Source: Nitrososphaerales archaeon (GTDB lineage Archaea > Thermoproteota > Nitrososphaeria > Nitrososphaerales > CADDZS01). Taken from it: 64,000 nt of DNA. The stretch is taken from contig JASHNZ010000053.1 of assembly GCA_030041355.1 (NCBI GenBank), forward strand, positions 1 through 64,000. Direction: 5' to 3'. The notes beneath the pieces were generated by a model, which did no database searches, was not told the DNA's origin, and saw nothing but the letters and a program-made list of their open reading frames with translations. The stretch's first letter is position 1, and each line of letters starts with the position of its first letter. Made by a program: the position numbers and the translations under genes. Below are positions 17,175 to 25,755 of this stretch, piece after piece.

Positions 17175-18343
17175 TTCGCGACAACCTCCAGGGCATCAAC
17201 TATTGTAGTCGGATCCATGAGTGCTCCGGGAGCACGGTTTATCCCAATGACAGGGCACTGGGCATTCTCTCTCACCGGATGAACAATCTGGCCGTAGTTC
17301 AGTTCGGGAACGACTATGTTGTGGACCCTTCTGCTGTATCTCTCTATGATTGCGTCAGGAAATGGCCAAGGAGTGATAAGTCTTAGAAGCCCAGCCTTTA
17401 TCCCATTCGCACGAGCTTGCTTTACTGCAGCCAGCGCAGATCGCGCTGTAGACCCGTAAGCCACAACGAGCTCCTCCGCATCATCAAGCAGGTACCCGTC
17501 CCACTTCCAGATTTCTTCTGCGTGACGCCTTATCTTTCCTAGAAGATGACCAATCATACTTTCAGATACGGTGTAGTCGGTGCTCGGATAGCCCCTGTAG
17601 TCATGAGTAAGGCTGTCTACGTTGATATTTGTGCCAGTGCCCACGATCGGCATCGGGATGAAATCGTTTGCATAATCAAACGGCTTTGCTCTTGTCTTCG
17701 CATCCATCACTTTCCTTTGAAGCACTTCGACTCCTTCAATTGAAGGAATCTTTAGGCGCTCCCACATCATTCCGATCACTTGGTCAGCCATGACAAAGAC
17801 GGGGGTACGAAATCTCTCGGCAGTGTTGAAAGCTGTTATCGTTAAGTCGAAGAACTCTTGAACGCTGCTCGGAGAATAGGCTATAGTCTCAAGATCCCCG
17901 TGCGAACCCCACCTAGCCTGCATCATGTCGCCTTGACCGACAAGTGTAGGAATCCCCGTGCTAGGACCAGCCCTCTGAACGTTGACTATGACAAGTGGGG
18001 CCTCGGTTATGAATGCAAGACCGATATTTTCCATCATCAGGCTGAAACCCGGTCCCGAAGTTGCGGTCATCGCCTTGCTTCCGGCATACGATGCTCCGAT
18101 CAGCGCCGCAGCACTCGCAACCTCGTCTTCCATCTCAATCGCGGATCCGCCGACCTCCGGGAACCTCACGCAGGCTCGCTCGAAAATCTCCGAGGATGGC
18201 GTAATTGGGTAGCCAGCATAGAACCTGCAGCCAGCCATGATTGCTGCTTCGACGCACGCAAAGTTGCCCATCATGAAGTAAGTGCCGGGCTTTAGAGCGC
18301 CGCTGCTCGTGTTCTTTTTATTAATCGTCGTCGTTGCGCTCAC
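17171..18343 (-). CDS. korA: 2-oxoacid:ferredoxin oxidoreductase, alpha subunit
   Basis: This alpha chain of about 390 residues carries the pyrimidine-domain signature GNFACVEAAIMAGCRFYAGYPITPSSEI (as a region, residues about 25-53), IEMEDEVASAAALIGASYAG with the catalytic-type glutamate, and TATSGPGFSLMMENIG. I chose GTG at 18343-18341 because GGAGGT sits about 10 bases upstream and the start follows the korD stop by one base. A TTG eight codons earlier lies inside the ribosome-binding site itself. The gene is the second of the korDABC set. Confidence 0.88.
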   Translation of the reverse strand: MSATTTINKKNTSSGALKPGTYFMMGNFACVEAAIMAGCRFYAGYPITPSSEIFERACVRFPEVGGSAIEMEDEVASAAALIGASYAGSKAMTATSGPGFSLMMENIGLAFITEAPLVIVNVQRAGPSTGIPTLVGQGDMMQARWGSHGDLETIAYSPSSVQEFFDLTITAFNTAERFRTPVFVMADQVIGMMWERLKIPSIEGVEVLQRKVMDAKTRAKPFDYANDFIPMPIVGTGTNINVDSLTHDYRGYPSTDYTVSESMIGHLLGKIRRHAEEIWKWDGYLLDDAEELVVAYGSTARSALAAVKQARANGIKAGLLRLITPWPFPDAIIERYSRRVHNIVVPELNYGQIVHPVRENAQCPVIGINRAPGALMDPTTIVDALEVVAN

Positions 18344-18344
18344 T

Positions 18345-18665
18345 TTAACTTCGCCTGACCTCCTCAATGAAAATTGCGAATTCTGGACAGATCCCTTCGC
18401 ACATCCCGCAGTTTACGCAGTCATTTTCTTTCCCGGCCTTCACCCTCGGATGCCTGTAACCATTCGCGTTTACCTCATCTGAGAGCTCAAGTACCTCTTC
18501 GGGGCAAAATGTCCAGCAGTAGTTGCACTCCTTGCATCTCTCTGGAATTATGAATACGCGTCCGAGCGGTCTTGCGAACTGGCTTTGGTTGAGCGGTTCT
18601 CGAATGAGGCTGCTTGGTATGGTCGCGGGCGAGCTCGCAACATGCGGCGATTGTATTGCCTTCAA
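18345..18665 (-). CDS. korD: 2-oxoacid:ferredoxin oxidoreductase, delta (ferredoxin) subunit
   Basis: This 106-residue ferredoxin-type delta subunit has two [4Fe-4S] motifs, [15 protein letters not shown] and [15 protein letters not shown], after an N-terminal tail of about 40 residues that is longer than usual. The reading frame opens with TTG, and a later in-frame start closer to the first cluster is possible. It is the first gene of the leftward operon. Its promoter shares a 135-base divergent region with the gene at 18801, which contains a perfect inverted repeat. Confidence 0.88.
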   Translation of the reverse strand: MKAIQSPHVASSPATIPSSLIREPLNQSQFARPLGRVFIIPERCKECNYCWTFCPEEVLELSDEVNANGYRHPRVKAGKENDCVNCGMCEGICPEFAIFIEEVRRS

Positions 18666-18737
18666 AACTTGGTCTGAAGCAATGAAGTTTCCAATCGCGG
18701 TATTGAGCCTTTATTGGAAGGGATATTCCAGAATCCT

Positions 18738-18758
18738 ATATTCGATAAATTCGAATAT
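18738..18758. promoter_or_regulatory. Inverted-repeat operator in the kor/regulator divergent promoter
   Basis: ATATTCGA at 18738-18745 and TCGAATAT at 18751-18758 form a perfect 8-bp inverted repeat with a 5-base spacer. It lies about 10 bases upstream of an AAGCTTAATC element that is placed as a TATA box for the rightward gene (31 bases before the ATG), and about 73 bases upstream of korD. The half-site recurs downstream at 19875-19925 in front of the zinc-ribbon pair. This suggests one regulator for all three units. Confidence 0.5.
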
Positions 18759-18800
18759 TAGGGATAAGCTTAATCTGTATGTTCTTCCAATATTCAAGAG

Positions 18801-19874
18801 ATGGCCGCGGGTAACTTACAAGGACTTCTTGGCCTCCTTGGTTCTTTTTCTCCGGGTCAGTGGACTGAGGATGTCTATGTCAAGAGTCCTCCATACTTGG
18901 TTGAGAACTCCTCCGGTAAGGTGACCTTGATTACGCAAGACTCTGAAGCGGAGCTTGTTCTCGACAAGCTGACCAAGTTGCTTGGGCTGACCAAGATAAA
19001 ACAGGGTCACACTTTTTACTCCGTGACTCGCTTTAAATCAATTAGGGCGTTCCGGCTTTTTGATTGGTACGTCCGGAGAAGCTGGCAACATAAGGACTTT
19101 GCTGTGCTTTGGGCGATAATATTCATCGCAGAGACCAAGAGCTGGTCCCGTAGCAAGATTTCAATGGAATCGGTGGCAGAACTCACAAACTGCGACATGA
19201 GGCTGTGCGCCGAAATCATGCAAGAAATACTTGACGGAGAAGCCTCACCGGCGAGTGTGCAAGGCTTCACGGAATACACGCTTAACAAACAAAGAGTCAT
19301 GGCTAGTCTAGCAGAACACATCGAGGCCCTCCCGACCTGGACAGAAGAACTCGTCATGCGCGCGCTGTGCACAGAAACGGGAGGATCGGTCGAGGAGATA
19401 CACGAGCAGATAATTACTCAAGGGGTGGGACTTGCAGCCGCATACAAAGTCGCAGAGCGATTGAAGCATGAGGGATATCTCTATCCTTCAAGGCATTTTC
19501 GAGTGGCTGAAAAAGGGCCGATGCGAGAGTATCTCTCAGCAAATTGCCGCAATTGCTTTTATGGGTATACGAGCGAGGAAAAGTGCCTCCTCGACGTTTT
19601 TAAGCAGTTGGAGGACACACTTTCAAGGCACTACGGGCGCAAGCTAACTAACGAGGAGAGGATAGCCCTCTTTACTTCAATAAAATCGGTTCCGTTCAGC
19701 TCAAGGATTGGAAGGAGAGTGCTAGAGTCCCTTGGGTTGATTCATCAGGTCGAAGTGCTGATGGGTGAAAGACGAGTCCTTGGCATGTTGAAGAAGATCG
19801 AACAACAGTACAAGATAGAGTTTCCAATCGCAAAACACGAGATCGAGGACGCGGAGCCTCGCAGTAGTAGATAA
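18801..19874 (+). CDS. Unrecognised protein with Cys cluster, divergent from the energy operon
   Basis: This 357-residue soluble, mostly helical protein belongs to no family I recognise. It has charged helical segments throughout and possible winged-helix-like stretches (SISMESVAELTNCDMRLCAEIM-type region around residues 118-140, and GVGLAAAYKVAERLKHEGYLYPSRHFRV around 205-232). A cysteine motif, CRNCFYGYTSEEKC (residues about 250-263), could bind zinc or an Fe-S cluster. Its position, divergent from kor-hdr-etf with a shared inverted repeat, fits a redox-sensing autoregulator. That role is inference from context. The ATG is preceded by a TATA-like element at leaderless spacing. Confidence 0.6.
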   Translation: MAAGNLQGLLGLLGSFSPGQWTEDVYVKSPPYLVENSSGKVTLITQDSEAELVLDKLTKLLGLTKIKQGHTFYSVTRFKSIRAFRLFDWYVRRSWQHKDFAVLWAIIFIAETKSWSRSKISMESVAELTNCDMRLCAEIMQEILDGEASPASVQGFTEYTLNKQRVMASLAEHIEALPTWTEELVMRALCTETGGSVEEIHEQIITQGVGLAAAYKVAERLKHEGYLYPSRHFRVAEKGPMREYLSANCRNCFYGYTSEEKCLLDVFKQLEDTLSRHYGRKLTNEERIALFTSIKSVPFSSRIGRRVLESLGLIHQVEVLMGERRVLGMLKKIEQQYKIEFPIAKHEIEDAEPRSSR

Positions 19875-19925
19875 TTTCGAATATTGTCCGAATGTCATAA
19901 TATTACCATCCTTTAATATTTCGAA
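19875..19925. promoter_or_regulatory. Second pair of TTCGAATATT half-sites
   Basis: TTTCGAATATT at 19875-19885 and AATATTTCGAA at 19915-19925 are oppositely oriented copies of the half-site found in the operator at 18738-18758. The pair lies between the Cys-cluster gene and the zinc-ribbon gene that starts at 19974, in the expected promoter position for the latter. Confidence 0.4.
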
Positions 19926-19973
19926 GCGCCTTTAGACTCCGCAACAGAAAATTGTGGGAGTCAGCGGAGTCAA

Positions 19974-20147
19974 ATGTCATCGATTATTGTTGAGACGCTG
20001 GACGGCGGAGCAGTCTACTTTGTTAGCCACTGCCCTAAGTGCGGCGGTGAACTTGATGGTGAGAAGCAATGCGTTGATTGCATGTATTCGGAAGACACTT
20101 CTATGACAGCAGAAGAAGCCAGAGAGTTCACCATGGCTGGAGATTAA
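19974..20147 (+). CDS. Zinc-ribbon microprotein 1
   Basis: This 57-residue protein starts with ATG at 19974 and ends with TAA at 20145-20147. It has two CxxC knuckles, CPKC (residues 20-23) and CVDC (33-36), spaced by nine residues as in zinc ribbons, and a C-terminal segment TAEEAREFTMAGD. The gene that follows has the same architecture and the same ending, which confirms both as real genes rather than chance frames. No family name is offered. The zinc ribbon suggests nucleic-acid or protein binding. It may share a regulator with the upstream gene through the TTCGAATATT sites. Confidence 0.7.
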   Translation: MSSIIVETLDGGAVYFVSHCPKCGGELDGEKQCVDCMYSEDTSMTAEEAREFTMAGD

Positions 20148-20154
20148 TGCTAAA

Positions 20155-20325
20155 ATGGAGCCAGTGCTAGAAAGAAAGGAATCAACGAGAGGTTTCTATT
20201 CCACTTACTGTCCTAAGTGCGGCTTGACTGTGCCGCGTCCCGATGCACCCTGTCCGTGGTGTCATTATTCAATTGAAACAGAGCTGACTCCCGCGGAAGC
20301 AAGAGAATTTACTTACGCCGGTTAG
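20155..20325 (+). CDS. Zinc-ribbon microprotein 2
   Basis: This 56-residue paralogue of the preceding gene starts at ATG 20155, seven bases after its stop, and ends at TAG 20323-20325. Its knuckles are CPKC (19-22) and CPWC (33-36), and the tail TPAEAREFTYAG copies the TAEEAREFTMAG tail of its neighbour. The N-terminal 15 residues differ. The shared tail next to two different N-termini suggests that the tail is the functional docking part. The two genes form a translationally linked pair. Confidence 0.7.
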   Translation: MEPVLERKESTRGFYSTYCPKCGLTVPRPDAPCPWCHYSIETELTPAEAREFTYAG

Positions 20326-20554
20326 AGTGGCATCTGCAGGATATCTGTTAACGCCCTAACTGGCAAAGCGATTATCTTCACCGCCCGACACCATTAAGTA
20401 TCGCACATCAAAGATTAGATGTAGTTTCTTTGCTGGCTCATTTGGTTTGATTCTTTTCGGCATAAATTGATGCCAAAAAGGAATTAGGTTAACAGAGAAG
20501 CGCTTTGGTCCTTATGAGTAGTGTGTCGAGGCTTCTATTCCAATTCCAAGAAGT

Positions 20555-20827
20555 TCAGGATCTCTTTCGTAGCCAAGCCACAATGTATCCTATCAAGACC
20601 GAAAGCCCTAGCGCCTCAAGTATGGCGGCGATATAGATGCTTACAACTACGCCTCGACCAAATACCGCAGAAACGTAATACTGGAGCTCAATTGAAACTG
20701 TATTTTTCGCATAAGCTTCGATAAACACATCAAACAGGTACATATTTGTCGCAGCAACAAATAGGATCACAAATGAGCGAGAAACCAACCGATTCCTGAG
20801 AAAAACCCAGGCGCTCAAAAATGACAT
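20555..20827 (-). CDS. Small membrane protein
   Basis: This 90-residue hydrophobic protein has about three membrane segments (residues about 15-34, 46-63 and 66-84) and a basic C-terminal tail WLRKRS, which suggests a cytoplasmic C-terminus. It starts with ATG and lies 94 bases downstream of the ankyrin regulator in the same direction. No family was recognised. The order regulator-regulator-membrane protein could be an operon, but the spacing leaves this open. Confidence 0.5.
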   Translation of the reverse strand: MSFLSAWVFLRNRLVSRSFVILFVAATNMYLFDVFIEAYAKNTVSIELQYYVSAVFGRGVVVSIYIAAILEALGLSVLIGYIVAWLRKRS

Positions 20828-20921
20828 TGAAAGAAAATGCGCAAGTTGTTCAATTAAGTAAATTTGCCGGTTTCACGAAGGCCTCTCAATTGGAATTCCT
20901 TCTTTTTCATCAAACAAGACC

Positions 20922-22427
20922 TCACTCTCGAGGATATTGCAGAAGGAGTTTAGACACTTGCTCCCTCTTCTCTTTTGGCCCAGCTTCTCGATTTTCCTCC
21001 TTCGTCATATCGAGAGGTGTTTTGCCTTTGTCTGTCTTGGCATTGACGTCAGCTCCATGCTCCAACAGTAGTGTTGCCAACTCCAGATTTCCACTTTGGG
21101 CTGCGGCATGGAGTGGAGTAAATCCGCCTTCCTGCCTTGCGTTGACTTGCGCACCGTGATTTAGTAGGAGTTTTGGTATCGCTACTTGACTTTGAGCCAC
21201 TGCGGAATGTAGTGGCATAACTTTCATCATATTTTTCGCGATTGCATTGACGTCGGCTCCTTTTTCGATCAAGTAGCTTGTTACGTCAAGCTGTCCAAAG
21301 AACGCGGCTAGGTGCAGTGCCGTAAAGCCATCGATCGAGAACGAATTTACAGCTCTCGGATCTTTTGCAAGAGTATCCCTTACTATCTCTAATCTCCCAG
21401 TCATCGCTGCTTCGAAAAGATTTAGCGTTGCTCCTTTCGAAATTAGCATCTCTGCAATTTTGGGCTGACCGTAATAAGTTGCGACTATAACGGGAGTCAT
21501 GCCCTGCAAATCTCTCACGTTGGCCAAGCTAGAGTTCCTTTCGATCATCTGCTCCGCTTTTGCTACTTCCCCTTGCTTTATCGCTTTGAAGAATTCATCG
21601 GACATTATTTGTACTTCCTTCGGAATCTTTCCGTGTATGCGAGGGTAAAAGAGTTCGGCGGTCAAATGACTGCCGTCGGTTTTGACTAACACGCTTGGGA
21701 AAGGCCTGTTTTTCGATTCACTTGTTTTCCGAAAATTGACGCTCATGTAAGGCGCGAGACTATTCAAAATTTTGTTTTCGGCTTTTCTAACGTGAGTCTC
21801 AAATGTTGTCCGCGGAATACCGGCTAGCTGTGACATGCTTTCGAATTTGGTATCTCTTGGAACTCTGAAGTACCCAAGCTCAATAGCAGTAAGCAACGCC
21901 TGCGCTTGTCGATCAGTAATCTTGGAAAAAAGCTCACTTGTCGAAAACGTCAAAGACTGCTCCATTGGAATACCCTTGACCGGAATCCGCGTTGTCACCC
22001 GAAGAGTTCCTCTCTTTTCGAGTTCGGAAAACATTCTTGGCAACAGCGATTCATCGATTCCAATGATCCTATAGTGAGCCCAACCCTTTTCGTAAGTAAT
22101 TGGCATTAGGCAAAGCGATCCAAATTCACTAATAGAATCAAGAATACTTTTTCTCTTTTCGAAATTCTTGAGAGCGGCTATGATAACGTCATGGTAAGAT
22201 AGCACGCTCGCACGTATGGCCAGTTGTCGCTTCTTTTCGAGTTGCTCGAGATCTGCCCGGAGATGTCTCATAACTATCGGCTCTCGGCAAAAGAACTGGA
22301 GAACTTCGTCCCTCTTCGATCCTCCGTTGTTTAACCAACGGGCGACCAATAGAGTAGGGTACTTGAATGCCAGCTTGCCGAAGAGGTCCTGCCTAGCATC
22401 ACGATAATCGAACGAGATCGACTGCAC
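20922..22427 (-). CDS. HTH_10 (bacterio-opsin-activator type) regulator fused to ankyrin repeats
   Basis: The 501-residue protein starts at GTG. Residues about 1-165 form a Bat-like sensor region of the usual archaeal kind. Residues about 168-225 are a classical HTH_10 DNA-binding domain: ITDRQAQALLTAIELGYFRVPR, then LAGIPRTTFETHVRKAENKIL. After a linker with FYPRIHGKIPKEVQ, about six ankyrin repeats follow (for example GFTALHLAAFFGQLDVTSYLIEKGADVNA and GFTPLHAAAQSGNLELATLLLEHGADVNA, given as regions). HTH_10 proteins are common in archaea, but a C-terminal ankyrin array is unusual and implies control by protein-protein contact. It is 66 bases downstream of a second scaffolded regulator. Confidence 0.8.
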   Translation of the reverse strand: MQSISFDYRDARQDLFGKLAFKYPTLLVARWLNNGGSKRDEVLQFFCREPIVMRHLRADLEQLEKKRQLAIRASVLSYHDVIIAALKNFEKRKSILDSISEFGSLCLMPITYEKGWAHYRIIGIDESLLPRMFSELEKRGTLRVTTRIPVKGIPMEQSLTFSTSELFSKITDRQAQALLTAIELGYFRVPRDTKFESMSQLAGIPRTTFETHVRKAENKILNSLAPYMSVNFRKTSESKNRPFPSVLVKTDGSHLTAELFYPRIHGKIPKEVQIMSDEFFKAIKQGEVAKAEQMIERNSSLANVRDLQGMTPVIVATYYGQPKIAEMLISKGATLNLFEAAMTGRLEIVRDTLAKDPRAVNSFSIDGFTALHLAAFFGQLDVTSYLIEKGADVNAIAKNMMKVMPLHSAVAQSQVAIPKLLLNHGAQVNARQEGGFTPLHAAAQSGNLELATLLLEHGADVNAKTDKGKTPLDMTKEENREAGPKEKREQVSKLLLQYPRE

Positions 22428-22493
22428 ATTTTGTTACAACTAGGTGATCTGATTTAAGGAGATTTCAACCAGTCTTTGTAACAAGTTTGAAAC

Positions 22494-24389
22494 TCACTCA
22501 AGATTCAGTTTTCTCAGAAGACTCTGATACCTCGCATCAGAGCGTAGGTCATCTATGAGCGGAGAATTCTTTATGTCTAGGATGAAGGACGACCGTTTCA
22601 TGATAGCTACTTCGAGCCATTCGAAGGCCTTGTCTTTGTCACCAAGAGCATTATACAGGATTGCGAACAATTCAGGTGGAACATATTTCTTTTCCCTTTC
22701 TCCCTTCTCGCCAAGATAATCGAAAAGCACTCTCTTGGCCTCCTCTTTCCTTCCTGAGCATGCTGCAATAAAACCAAGGAAAATCTCGAATGGCGCCCTA
22801 ACCGAAGTAAACGACATTACTTTTTGGATTTCTTGCTCTGCTTCCGAAAACATGAACTTTATCACGTAGAGTTCGGCCAGGTTCATGCGGGCTGGAATGA
22901 AGCTTGGGTCGAGCTCCAGTGACCTCTTGTGCATCTCAATTGATAGATCGTATTGGCGCAAAGCTTCGTATGCGTTCCCAAAAGTTGTCGCGGTCTGCTG
23001 CGACAGAGGGTCGAGCTCATGCGCCTTTCTTATTTCCACAAACGCTTCTTCATGACGCCCCAGATGGAGAAGAAGGGATCCGTACCAGAGGTGAGCGTTC
23101 GAATAGTTTGGGTTCAGGTCGATGGCCCGTTTGAATTCTACTTCCGCTTCTCGCCAATCCCAGTCGTAGTTTGCAAGAAGGGCTGCAAGAGTAGTGTGAG
23201 CTTCTACAAGCATGTCGTCAAGTTCCAGAGCTTTCAGAGCCTCAAATTTTGCCTTTGGATACGCCTCCTCGGGGGGCATGTAACCATGTGCTGTTAATTG
23301 GAAGTACGAGTCGGCCAGTCCCACATGTGCGAGAGCATACTCCGGGTCGTTTTTAAGGGCCTGCTCAAAGCACTCGACTGCTTTCTTGATGGACTCTCTG
23401 TTTCTCTGATTCCAGAAAAATCTACCTTTCAGGTACTGGGTGTAGGCTTCCATTTTGACGAAGGGTTCTTTATTGAGAGCTACCTTCTCCGCAAACAGAA
23501 GCTGTACTTTAGTGGCTTGTGCGACGCTTTGCGCAATTTCACTCTGTATTGCAAACACATCTCTTAGTTCTTTATCATAGCTTTCAGACCAAAGATGTCG
23601 GCTGTCTTGGGAATCTATTAGCTGCGCAGTAACTCGCAGTTTCTCCCCTACTTTTCTGACACTCCCTTCGAGGATGGTACCAACTTTCAGCTCTTTTCCA
23701 ATTTCGTCAATGCTCTTGCTTCCTCCCTTATAGCGGAGAACCGAGGTTCTCGCGATCACTTGGAGCCCGCTTATTTTTGATAGAGCAGAGGTGAGCTCTT
23801 CGGTCATACCATCTGCGAAATACTCGTCGTTCGGATTGGGGCTGATGTTAGAAAATGGGAGAATTGCGATTCTTTTCTTGTCGAATATCGTGTGCTGGCT
23901 TTGAGCTGCAATTTCATTGGCTTGACTAGCGTTAATGTTGGTAGCGAAGGGATCTGAATCAGTCGTAGGCTTGAGTATGATTGGAGCGTCTACTTCTTGC
24001 GTTTTGGCCAAACTGCGGCCTGTCATAATTCTTCGGTTTACAAAATCTCTGATCGGTTCCTTGTCATACGCGATGCGTAGACGCAAGACCTCTCCGCCAC
24101 GTCCTCTCTCACCAGGAAAAATTCTGGTTTCGATCAATCCTCTGCGAACTGGCTCGTCCAAAGCTGAACCCATGGTAGAATGCTTTCCGTAAAGGAGAGA
24201 TGTTGAGACTTGAGCTTCTTGCGCAATTTCGCTTAGTGACCTCCAACCGGATTTTTCAGCGACATACTTCTTTGCCATGTAGTCTTCGATGAAAGAATCG
24301 ACAAGTGAGTCAAAGACTTTCTTCGTACTCTCTGACTTGAACTGAACGAGTGAGTCTTTGGAGGAGTCGTTCGGCAGCATTTCATCCAA
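22494..24389 (-). CDS. wHTH / FlgO-like / TPR regulator
   Basis: The 631-residue protein has three parts. Residues about 10-110 look like a winged helix-turn-helix (LSEIAQEAQVSTSLLYGKHSTMG, then LVRRGLIETRIFPGERGRGG-type wing). Residues about 175-310 form the domain found with TPRs in bacterial adenylate-cyclase and FlgO-like proteins (IAILPFSNISPNPNDEYFADG, KVGTILEGSVRKVGEKLRVTAQLID, HLWSESYDKEL). The rest is a TPR array (AYTQYLKGRF, AHVGLADSYFQLTAHG, AHLWYGSLLLHLGRHEEA and others). No membrane helix is present. It is probably a cytoplasmic regulator that binds a partner by its TPRs. Together with the ankyrin regulator downstream it makes a pair of DNA-binding proteins with protein-interaction tails. 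Confidence 0.75.
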   Translation of the reverse strand: MDEMLPNDSSKDSLVQFKSESTKKVFDSLVDSFIEDYMAKKYVAEKSGWRSLSEIAQEAQVSTSLLYGKHSTMGSALDEPVRRGLIETRIFPGERGRGGEVLRLRIAYDKEPIRDFVNRRIMTGRSLAKTQEVDAPIILKPTTDSDPFATNINASQANEIAAQSQHTIFDKKRIAILPFSNISPNPNDEYFADGMTEELTSALSKISGLQVIARTSVLRYKGGSKSIDEIGKELKVGTILEGSVRKVGEKLRVTAQLIDSQDSRHLWSESYDKELRDVFAIQSEIAQSVAQATKVQLLFAEKVALNKEPFVKMEAYTQYLKGRFFWNQRNRESIKKAVECFEQALKNDPEYALAHVGLADSYFQLTAHGYMPPEEAYPKAKFEALKALELDDMLVEAHTTLAALLANYDWDWREAEVEFKRAIDLNPNYSNAHLWYGSLLLHLGRHEEAFVEIRKAHELDPLSQQTATTFGNAYEALRQYDLSIEMHKRSLELDPSFIPARMNLAELYVIKFMFSEAEQEIQKVMSFTSVRAPFEIFLGFIAACSGRKEEAKRVLFDYLGEKGEREKKYVPPELFAILYNALGDKDKAFEWLEVAIMKRSSFILDIKNSPLIDDLRSDARYQSLLRKLNLE

Positions 24390-24502
24390 TCTCCTGTCTT
24401 TGGGTCTTTTCTGGTCTGGACTCTAGGCAACTCCATCTCGATATCATTATCAAAATTTGAACCAGCTTTGGGCTATAAAGTGCCTTTTCAGACGCTTAAC
24501 GC

Positions 24503-25234
24503 CTAGTATTGGTCGCCGTCCCACACTATCACTCCCGTGAATTTCTCTGCGGCTTCCAAAGTCCCGTTGATGTAAGTAGCGGACCAATGCTTTTGAAATG
24601 AAGTCGGATGCTCGTACAGCAGCACAAACACGTTGCTGAACCTGTATGCCTTGCCTGTCGAAATTTCTTGGATCGATCTTGTTTGATTAACGTAGCTGAT
24701 TACAGTTTGGTTCCACGCCGCTGTGCTTGCGGATTGCGGCAAGTCTGGATAGTCCGCATAACCTATTGCCACTATGACCGAACTGGAATATTTCAAGGCA
24801 TAGTAATCATAGCTCGGATAATACATGACAGGAATTACTGGAAGGATAGCCGAAAAATTAGCATAGTAAGGTCCAAAATAATAACTGGAATAGTCGTCGA
24901 AGATCACAGCGTCCAGTTGCGTGGAGTGAGATTCAACAAAGGTCAGGGCTGAGGTGATGTTTGCAACATCCACTGAGAGTAACAGGCCTCTGCAACTTCC
25001 CCTAGCAAGGTCTGTTTCATTGCCCAAGTAATAGATTACCGCATATTGCACACGAGAATTGCATGCGGAATTTGAATTGTCCCAAGCAATGAAAATGTAT
25101 TTCGATATGTGAAATTGTGCGAAGACATTTGGAATGGCTGAAGTGCTTTCGTAGATTCCCGCGCCGATTGCGCCACCCAAAATTATGAAGAAGAAAAGGC
25201 TAGCCGTCATGCGCTTAGTCTTGTTCTTGATCAC
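24503..25234 (-). CDS. Exported protein, possibly a TIM-barrel-like enzyme
   Basis: This 243-residue protein has an N-terminal signal/anchor (about residues 11-30) and an extracellular domain rich in Tyr, Ser and Asn with several glycosylation sequons. The alternation of strands and helices (YIFIAWDN, DAVIFDDYSSYYFG, LPVIPVMYYPSYDYYA, SVIVAIGYADYPD, FVLLYEHPT, TGVIVWDGDQY) resembles the beta/alpha core of glycoside-hydrolase-like or secreted barrel proteins; the aspartates in IFDDYS are candidate active-site residues. No family can be named with confidence. Confidence 0.5.
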   Translation of the reverse strand: MIKNKTKRMTASLFFFIILGGAIGAGIYESTSAIPNVFAQFHISKYIFIAWDNSNSACNSRVQYAVIYYLGNETDLARGSCRGLLLSVDVANITSALTFVESHSTQLDAVIFDDYSSYYFGPYYANFSAILPVIPVMYYPSYDYYALKYSSSVIVAIGYADYPDLPQSASTAAWNQTVISYVNQTRSIQEISTGKAYRFSNVFVLLYEHPTSFQKHWSATYINGTLEAAEKFTGVIVWDGDQY

Positions 25235-25328
25235 GTTGACGCTTGACTCTCTTAGGACTACGGCAAGATTAGATTAGAAGGGAGTCCCTATCCACAATTA
25301 ATTCAAAATCAAGAAAGACAAAACAGGC

Positions 25329-25679
25329 CTAGCTTGTAGGCGCATTTCCTTTTTTGTCAATGTTCGAGCCGGGTTTTGTTGTGCCGCCACTCTGTCCCAA
25401 ACCGGAAGAAGTGCTTTGAGTGCTAGGTTTAGTGGGAGCAGGCTGGCTTTTCATACGATAGTACATTGTTATTCCCGCAATCAGCAAAATGACACCGATG
25501 ATTCCTAATGCATCGACAATCGGGTTAAACGCAAGTTTGGATAGATGAGTCGGGGGAGTAACAACATATCTCTCGTAAAGAGCATAGGACCCGCCCGCAA
25601 TTATCAGGACAATGCCTACAACTGTGATTATGATACCTAAGATTGATGACGAGCTCTTCATGCCTTGTTTATTTTCCAT
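25329..25679 (-). CDS. Two-helix membrane protein with low-complexity tail
   Basis: The 116-residue protein has a first helix at about residues 12-32 (ILGIIITVVGIVLIIAGGSYAL), an external loop of about 25 residues, and a second helix at about 55-73 (ALGIIGVILLIAGITMYY). The tail of about 40 residues is rich in Pro/Ser/Thr/Gly and is probably cytoplasmic or disordered. No family was recognised. Confidence 0.5.
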   Translation of the reverse strand: MENKQGMKSSSSILGIIITVVGIVLIIAGGSYALYERYVVTPPTHLSKLAFNPIVDALGIIGVILLIAGITMYYRMKSQPAPTKPSTQSTSSGLGQSGGTTKPGSNIDKKGNAPTS

Positions 25680-25755
25680 TGCTACTAACCCCTTGATGTT
25701 TTAGGTTGCCGTTATAAGAGGATAATAAAGCATATTGAATTAGGCGGAAAATCCA

